A DNA stretch of 11,244 nucleotides from Coxiellaceae bacterium UBA1530 (lineage in GTDB: Bacteria > Pseudomonadota > Gammaproteobacteria > Coxiellales > Coxiellaceae). The position numbers and the translations under genes were made by a program. Under the pieces are notes generated by a model. That model worked only from the letters and a program-made list of their open reading frames with translations, was not told the DNA's origin and made no database searches. The stretch's first letter is position 1, and each line of letters opens with the position of its first letter. Shown here piece after piece: positions 6,944 through 11,244 of the stretch. Where the stretch lies: positions 11,483 through 22,726 of the forward strand of contig DCQA01000005.1 in the NCBI GenBank assembly GCA_002323325.1, in the 5' to 3' direction.

Positions 6944-8077
6944 ATGAGCAGTTTTGATTATCAGCATCAACTAGGCCATTGCCCTATAAGCTTTAGTGGT
7001 GACATATCCGAGTTATCCTTACGCGTACAGCAGTGGTTGAGGCCTTACAACGCTTATGCCTGTGTCATTATTACCGATGATACCGTTGGTAAGCTTTATG
7101 CTGAGTTATTGCAATCTGCTGTTCAATCAGCTGAGCGATCTTGTCAAGTGCTGTCTTTCCCAGCAGGCGAATTATCTAAAACACGCGAGACGAAAGCCGC
7201 TTTAGAGGATCGATTATTCGCTCTAGGTTGCACGCGAAAAACCGTTGTAATCGCTTGTGGTGGTGGCGTAGTGTTAGATATGGCTGGGTTTATCGCTGCT
7301 ACTTATCTACGCGGTGTCCCCTGTTTTTATCTGCCCACATCCTTACTCGCTATGGTTGATGCGTCTATTGGTGGTAAAACAGCAGTGAATACACCACAGG
7401 GTAAAAATCTTATTGGCACTTTTACTCAGCCAAAAGCTGTGTATATTGATGTGAGTTTTCTTTCAACCTTACCCGTTGCCGAGTTATGGCAAGGTTGGTC
7501 TGAGATGGTGAAACATGCTTTTATCAAGGATGCTACGCTTCTGAATGATTTAGCAGTCTTAGCCGATCATTTGCGGAACCATCAATCGATTGATTCAACA
7601 TTATGGTTACAAACAATTAAGTCCAGTATTGAGGTTAAAGCTCAAGTGGTCCAGGCGGATGAATGTGAGCGAAGTGGTGAGCGTCAGGTGCTGAATTTTG
7701 GTCATACCGTGGCCCATGCAATTGAAGCGGTATCAGATTACAGCATTACTCATGGCGATGCGGTTCGCGCAGGTTTATGGATAGAAAGTTATTTATCCTA
7801 TCAGCATCACGAGCTTTCGAATTCAGATTGGCAACGTATTCAGCAGTTCTTATCACTAGCCCCTATTGTTGATATTCAATCTTGGTCAGCTCAACAATGG
7901 GATGCCTGTATTGAGTGTATGTTTCGTGATAAGAAATCGTATGTAGATGACATTCGCTGTGTCGTATTAAAGGCTTTAGGGGTTGTTAATACTAATGATC
8001 ATCAGTGGACAATCAGTATCGATCAACAGGCGATGCGTCAAGCCTGTCAAGCTTATGCTAAGGAGTTATCGTCTTGA
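6944..8077 (+). CDS. aroB: 3-dehydroquinate synthase
   Basis: It converts DAHP to 3-dehydroquinate, the second step of the shikimate pathway, using NAD and a divalent metal in the cytoplasm. The 377 residues are slightly longer than the typical 360. Motifs in order: FPAGELSKT at 72-80, ACGGGVVLDMAGFIAATYLRG at 104-124 (nucleotide-binding loop), PTSLLAMVDASIGGKTAVN at 131-149, GKNLIG at 153-158, Glu187 in GWSEMVKHA, DECERSGER at 239-247, NFGHTVAHAIEA at 251-262 with His254, and THGDAV at 269-274 with His270; Glu187, His254 and His270 are the expected metal ligands. The usual HGEAV is HGDAV here, a conservative change. No strong ribosome binding site precedes the ATG. The stop codon overlaps the start of aroDE, so the two are surely one transcription unit. 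Confidence 0.96.
   Translation: MSSFDYQHQLGHCPISFSGDISELSLRVQQWLRPYNAYACVIITDDTVGKLYAELLQSAVQSAERSCQVLSFPAGELSKTRETKAALEDRLFALGCTRKTVVIACGGGVVLDMAGFIAATYLRGVPCFYLPTSLLAMVDASIGGKTAVNTPQGKNLIGTFTQPKAVYIDVSFLSTLPVAELWQGWSEMVKHAFIKDATLLNDLAVLADHLRNHQSIDSTLWLQTIKSSIEVKAQVVQADECERSGERQVLNFGHTVAHAIEAVSDYSITHGDAVRAGLWIESYLSYQHHELSNSDWQRIQQFLSLAPIVDIQSWSAQQWDACIECMFRDKKSYVDDIRCVVLKALGVVNTNDHQWTISIDQQAMRQACQAYAKELSS
8060..8065 (+). promoter_or_regulatory. Shine-Dalgarno site inside aroB that sets the aroDE TTG start
   Basis: AAGGAG lies within the last codons of aroB, 8 bases before a TTG at 8074. The TTG shares bases with the aroB stop in a TTGA overlap (8074-8077). This supports an unusual TTG start and translational coupling. 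Confidence 0.75.
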
Positions 8078-9510
8078 CTCGTGTAGTAATTACCATTGCT
8101 ATTGAAGATTTAGCGACTGCGCGTCGTGATTGTTTGCGTGTTCCAGCAACTGCCTATGCGGTTGAGTTGCGTTGTGATTATTGTTCCACCATGACTGTCG
8201 ATCAGGTTGCTGAGTTAATGTCGCTGATTCATGTGCCGTGTATTATTACTCTGCGTCCCGCTAGGCAGGGAGGAAAGTACCTTGGTGATGAGGTTGATCG
8301 AATCGCTTTATTGGCATCATTATTATCGTTAAAGCCGCAATACATGGATATAGAATACGATGTTTCGGGTGACGTGCTTGAACGTTTTAAAAGTTTGTCT
8401 CCTACTACACAATTCATTCGTTCTTATCATGATTTGTCGGGTTCTCCAGACGATTTGTCCGCTATAATCGCTAGCATGTACCACCCAGCCGTTTTTCTGT
8501 ACAAGCTGGTGACTACAGCTAAAAGTTCCATTGATACACTCAAGATGTTGTGTTGTGTGCAAGCTCACACAGCGGAGCATGATTTTATAGGTCATTGTAT
8601 GGGTGAGGACGGTTTTTTTGGGCGCATTGCCGGCGCTGTTCTTGGCAATTATTGGACCTATGCGTCCCTTGATCAGCCCAGTGCTGTCTTACAACACATG
8701 CCATCTATGAGCGCTTTAGAGCGAACTTATCGACTATTGCGGCGCACTACAGGCTGTGATTTATACGCCTTAATTGGTGATCCTGTCGAGGCCAGTGTAG
8801 GGCATGAGTTTCATAACGAGCGATTTGCTGTGTTACAACAGTCAGCACTGTATCTAAAAATTCGATTACAAGCGCATGAGTGTGCCGAGTTTTTTAGGGT
8901 GATTCAGCCACTACCATTTCGAGGTATCAGTGTCACTATGCCTTTGAAGCAAACTGTGATGGAGTACGTTGATGTCACAGCAAACCGTTTAGCGGTAAAT
9001 ACGCTGACTCGACAAGATACGAGTTGGTGCGGCAGTAATACCGATGGCCAAGGTGCGATAAAAACCATTCTGGCACGTCACGCACTCAGGGGTAAGAAAG
9101 TCTGGGTGTTGGGTTGCGGCGGCGCCGGGCTTGCTATCGTTCAAGCACTCATCGAGCAGGATGTTGAGGTAACAGTGATTAACCGTACTTTACATCCAGT
9201 GTTACAGAAACTGCCCATTAATGTTTGTCAATGGAGTGATGCAATCGACTATTCCACACAAATCGTTGATGGTGTGATTTATGCATTACCGTCAAAGGTG
9301 ATGAACGATCGCGCTATTGAGTCAGTGGTCATGCAACTCTTAAAACATCGACCATGGGTATTGGATTGTAATTACCCTGCAACACAGCAACAGTTAGCGC
9401 AACGTTGTATACAAGTTGGATGTGTCTACTTGTCGGGCGAGCAATTTTTCGAACAACAGGCGATTGCGCAATCAGAGTATTGGCTTGAAGCGTTTAAACA
9501 GAGTGGTTAA
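8074..9510 (+). CDS. aroDE: Fused 3-dehydroquinate dehydratase / shikimate dehydrogenase
   Basis: One 478-residue cytoplasmic protein for steps 3 and 4 of the shikimate pathway. Residues 1 to about 215 are a type I dehydroquinase: ELRCDY at 31-36, TLRPARQGG at 59-67, YMDIEYD at 90-96, SYHD at 117-120 with catalytic His119, LYKLV at 142-146 with Schiff-base Lys144, and MGEDGFFGRI at 176-185. Residues from about 228 are AroE: YALIGDPVEASVGHEFHN at 231-248, GISVTMPLK at 284-292 with catalytic Lys292, SNTDGQG at 321-327 with Asp324, VLGCGGAG at 345-352 (NADP loop), NRT at 370-372 and GEQFFEQQAIAQ at 455-466. The shikimate-binding SxSP motif is altered to SVGH at 241-244. The same fusion is known in plants and Chlamydiae, where the protein is also about 478 residues. 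It starts with TTG, overlapping aroB. Confidence 0.95.
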   Translation: MTRVVITIAIEDLATARRDCLRVPATAYAVELRCDYCSTMTVDQVAELMSLIHVPCIITLRPARQGGKYLGDEVDRIALLASLLSLKPQYMDIEYDVSGDVLERFKSLSPTTQFIRSYHDLSGSPDDLSAIIASMYHPAVFLYKLVTTAKSSIDTLKMLCCVQAHTAEHDFIGHCMGEDGFFGRIAGAVLGNYWTYASLDQPSAVLQHMPSMSALERTYRLLRRTTGCDLYALIGDPVEASVGHEFHNERFAVLQQSALYLKIRLQAHECAEFFRVIQPLPFRGISVTMPLKQTVMEYVDVTANRLAVNTLTRQDTSWCGSNTDGQGAIKTILARHALRGKKVWVLGCGGAGLAIVQALIEQDVEVTVINRTLHPVLQKLPINVCQWSDAIDYSTQIVDGVIYALPSKVMNDRAIESVVMQLLKHRPWVLDCNYPATQQQLAQRCIQVGCVYLSGEQFFEQQAIAQSEYWLEAFKQSG

Positions 9511-9565
9511 GCTGGTCTTCCTATCTAATTGTATTAGAGCATTAATCGAATATATTCCAACCAAC

Positions 9566-9571
9566 AAGGAG
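9566..9571 (+). promoter_or_regulatory. Shine-Dalgarno site of the DUF2805-like gene
   Basis: AAGGAG lies 5 bases before the ATG at 9577. The 66-base gap after aroDE holds no clear terminator, so read-through from the aro operon is possible. Confidence 0.7.
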
Positions 9572-9576
9572 CGGCG

Positions 9577-9795
9577 ATGAATCACTCAAATAAATCTGAA
9601 AAGCCAATCATTTCTGACGAGACCAATCTTCTGATTGATCTAGCTTGGGATGATAAAGTTTCATTTAAAGACATTGAACATCGTCTGGGTATCTCAGAAG
9701 CTGAAGTTAAAGCGACCATGAAAAAGGTCTTAAAACCCAGAAGTTATGTGCTATGGCGTGAGCGCATCAAGAAATATAAAAAAGCACGACGATAA
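9577..9795 (+). CDS. DUF2805 / TIGR03643 family small protein, function unknown
   Basis: A 72-residue basic protein with no signal peptide or membrane segment. It follows the family pattern: DLAWDDKVSFKDIEHRLG at 21-38, the segment SEAEVKATMKKVLKP at 40-54, then YVLWRERIKK at 57-66 and a Lys/Arg-rich tail. The DIEHRLGISEAEV portion looks like a helix-turn-helix, so nucleic-acid binding is possible but not established for the family. The start is fixed by AAGGAG 5 bases upstream. It follows aroDE by 66 bases on the same strand and may be cotranscribed, though nothing links it functionally to the aro genes. Confidence 0.8.
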   Translation: MNHSNKSEKPIISDETNLLIDLAWDDKVSFKDIEHRLGISEAEVKATMKKVLKPRSYVLWRERIKKYKKARR

Positions 9796-10002
9796 CCCGT
9801 TTTTCTATAGGCGTTCATCAACTTATTTCCTATGAGTGAACAGTTCTTATCTGTATGCAGTCATGTCTAGAAAAAACTAATCTAAGTTTTTAAAGTCGAG
9901 TTTTACAGCTAAGACCGTAATTTTTTTTTATGTCATTAGTTATTATAAACAACAACATAGATTATTCGTCATGCAAACGATCAATAATAAGATATTTTTT
10001 AG

Positions 10003-10011
10003 TGATATAAT
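10003..10011 (+). promoter_or_regulatory. Extended -10 promoter candidate for the dehydratase gene
   Basis: TGATATAAT carries the TGN extension directly before a perfect TATAAT (10006-10011). No -35 box is seen at 17 bases, which extended -10 promoters can do without. A transcript starting near 10018 would carry a leader of about 120 bases. Confidence 0.35.
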
Positions 10012-10121
10012 GATTGATAAGATGGTCGGTTTTGTAACAAGTCGTAGTACGGTTAGTTAAGCTAAGGGGTATCTCTAGGCAATTTTTCTATTCAAAGTAT
10101 TTTTTCGATGGTCTAACAAAA

Positions 10122-10133
10122 CCTAGCTAGGAG
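10122..10133 (+). promoter_or_regulatory. Palindrome overlapping the Shine-Dalgarno site of the dehydratase gene
   Basis: CCTAGCTAGG (10122-10131) is a perfect 10-base palindrome whose right end overlaps AGGAG (10129-10133), 7 bases before the ATG. The ribosome binding site itself is convincing; a regulatory role for the palindrome is speculative. Confidence 0.4.
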
Positions 10134-10140
10134 ATGTGAT

Positions 10141-11136
10141 ATGTCGAAGTTTACAGTTCCAAAAATTAAAGAACCGATTCAATTAGCACTCCCAACCTTA
10201 GATGAGTTAAACACTATCTCTAAAATCATCACGCCATACGTAAGACATACACCATGCTGTCAGATGCATATTAGTAACACTCAACTAGATCTGTGGGCAA
10301 AAATGGAGATCTGGCAAAAATCAGGATCTTTTAAAATACGGGGTGCATTGTACAGTCTTCTCCAGCTGTCGAAAGAGGAAAAGGCTGCTGGGGTGATTAC
10401 AGCCAGTGCTGGAAATCATGCGCTAGCACTCAGTCTTGCAGCCCAACGGTTTAATATACCTGTGACCGTGTTAATGCCGAGACAAGCAGATCCGCAACGT
10501 GTAGAGTTGTGTCGCCAGGCTGGTGCAGCAATTATTTTAGAAGATAGTTTTCAAGCATTGTTTCATCAACTGAAAGTGACCCAGCAACAGAAAGGATTAA
10601 CCCTCGTTCATCCTTATGATGGTGAAAATATTACGATTGCTACAGCGACTCTTGGCTTAGAAATATCGCAACAATTGCCAGATCTGGACGCACTGGTGGT
10701 TGCTATAGGTGGTGGTGGGCTGTTATCGGGTGTTTCTTATACCATGAAGTTATTACAACCAGCATGCAAGATATACGGAGTTGAGCCCGAAGGTGCACCT
10801 ACGATGCACAATAGTTTTGCTCAAGGAAAGTGTGTGCAACTAGATACGATTGATACGATTGCTCAAAGTCTCTCTGCACCCGAGACAAAAACACTGGGAT
10901 ACTCCGTCTGTAGTCATTATGTCGATGCTATCGTTACCGTCAGTGATCATCAGATCACTGATGCGATGCAAGTATTATTTAAAGACATGAAGCTAGCTGT
11001 TGAACCCGCTGCTGCAGCAAGTTTAGCCGCTATTATGGGTCCACTAAAAGATACACTGAATCAACAAAGAGTTGGCTTTATTCTGTGTGGTTCTAATATG
11101 AGTCTTGATGAGTTTCAGAAGTATCTAGCCAAATGA
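10141..11136 (+). CDS. Threonine/serine dehydratase-like PLP enzyme, without regulatory domain
   Basis: A fold-type II PLP enzyme that probably deaminates threonine (or serine) to the 2-oxo acid in the cytoplasm. The 331 residues match the short catabolic form (TdcB-like); the C-terminal ACT-like domain of biosynthetic IlvA is absent. Motifs: KSGSFKIRGA at 60-69 with Lys65 as the Schiff-base lysine, ASAGNHALALSLAA at 88-101, VLMPRQADPQRVE at 110-122, GGGGLLSG at 190-197 (phosphate-binding loop), VEPEGAP at 214-220, VEPAAAASLAA at 287-297 and CGSNMSLDEF at 316-325, where Ser318 would face the pyridine nitrogen. The usual GQGT loop after HPYD reads IATATLG at 166-172. A related racemase or serine dehydratase cannot be excluded. 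The start is supported by AGGAG 7 bases upstream. Confidence 0.85.
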   Translation: MSKFTVPKIKEPIQLALPTLDELNTISKIITPYVRHTPCCQMHISNTQLDLWAKMEIWQKSGSFKIRGALYSLLQLSKEEKAAGVITASAGNHALALSLAAQRFNIPVTVLMPRQADPQRVELCRQAGAAIILEDSFQALFHQLKVTQQQKGLTLVHPYDGENITIATATLGLEISQQLPDLDALVVAIGGGGLLSGVSYTMKLLQPACKIYGVEPEGAPTMHNSFAQGKCVQLDTIDTIAQSLSAPETKTLGYSVCSHYVDAIVTVSDHQITDAMQVLFKDMKLAVEPAAAASLAAIMGPLKDTLNQQRVGFILCGSNMSLDEFQKYLAK

Positions 11137-11180
11137 TGAGAGTAAATTATTATTAAAATACAGATGGTAATAGGTTCAAT

Positions 11181-11244
11181 ATGGGTTTTTTATTCATGCG
11201 GATTGTTGAGTTAATGCATGACTGTGATATGGCGGGTGTGCTTT
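11181..11244 (+). CDS. Possible 5' end of another gene (cut by the right edge)
   Basis: An ATG at 11181 opens a frame to the window end reading MGFLFMRIVELMHDCDMAGV. The part from the second Met (11196) looks like the beginning of a GNAT-type acetyltransferase (IRxxxxxDxxGVL), but 21 residues are too few to be sure. The upstream AGGTT is only a weak ribosome binding site. It lies 44 bases after the dehydratase stop, on the same strand. Confidence 0.3.
   Translation, partial: MGFLFMRIVELMHDCDMAGVL

Larger units (their letters stand above)
9796..10140. other. 345-base intergenic region with promoter-like elements
   Basis: No gene or RNA gene is recognised here. It holds an AT-rich hairpin at 9872-9891 (AAAAACT, loop AATCTA, AGTTTTT) without a T-tract, a long T run near 9919-9929, an extended -10 promoter at 10003-10011 and a 10-base palindrome at 10122-10131 over the next gene's ribosome binding site. 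All frames contain frequent stops. Confidence 0.5.

Noticed and set aside
8229..8595. Two minus-strand ORFs of 62 and 88 codons
   Set aside because: Both are antisense shadows of the AroD domain of aroDE.
9524..9538. TCTAAT-TGT-ATTAGA dyad after aroDE as a terminator
   Set aside because: The stem is only 6 AT-rich base pairs and no T-tract follows.

Overview
The window looks like a piece of an AT-rich bacterial chromosome carrying a split aromatic-amino-acid (shikimate) gene cluster, a type 2 lanthipeptide synthetase and several decayed genes. The aro genes recall chlamydial ones: a single 478-residue protein joins 3-dehydroquinate dehydratase (AroD) to shikimate dehydrogenase (AroE), and AroA carries SKSH-type and GNSG-type motifs. 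The small DUF2805/TIGR03643-like protein is, as I recall, common in Gammaproteobacteria. The nonsense-riddled remnants suggest relaxed selection, as in host-associated or intracellular bacteria. A Legionellales-like gammaproteobacterium or a Chlamydia-like bacterium would both fit; the window does not decide between them.

Layout. Positions 1-1,100 hold the tail of an unidentified gene starting in a Trp-Lys-Ala repeat, a broken Bcr/CflA-like MFS transporter (minus strand) and a small secreted Cys-rich protein (minus strand). aroA follows on the minus strand (1126-2412). From 2449 to about 3,800 the DNA is decayed: an IS66-like transposase C-terminus lies just upstream of aroA, and then comes an unrecognised plus-strand gene broken over three frames. 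An apparently intact 959-residue LanM follows on the minus strand (3908-6787). A 156-base divergent intergenic region separates it from the plus-strand pair aroB-aroDE (6944-9510), whose reading frames overlap by 4 bases. After that come the DUF2805-like gene, a 345-base gap with a promoter-like element, a short threonine dehydratase-like enzyme (10141-11136) and perhaps the first codons of another gene at the right edge.

How the genes work together. AroB, the AroD and AroE domains and AroA supply steps 2, 3, 4 and 6 of chorismate synthesis. AroK/L (step 5), AroC (step 7) and the first enzyme are not here. LanM has both the dehydratase and the cyclase signatures, but I found no convincing precursor peptide, transporter or protease beside it, so it appears to be an orphan synthetase placed between two arms of the aro locus. 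The neighbouring IS66 remnant and pseudogenes suggest the lanM side is an insertion hotspot, but this is inference.
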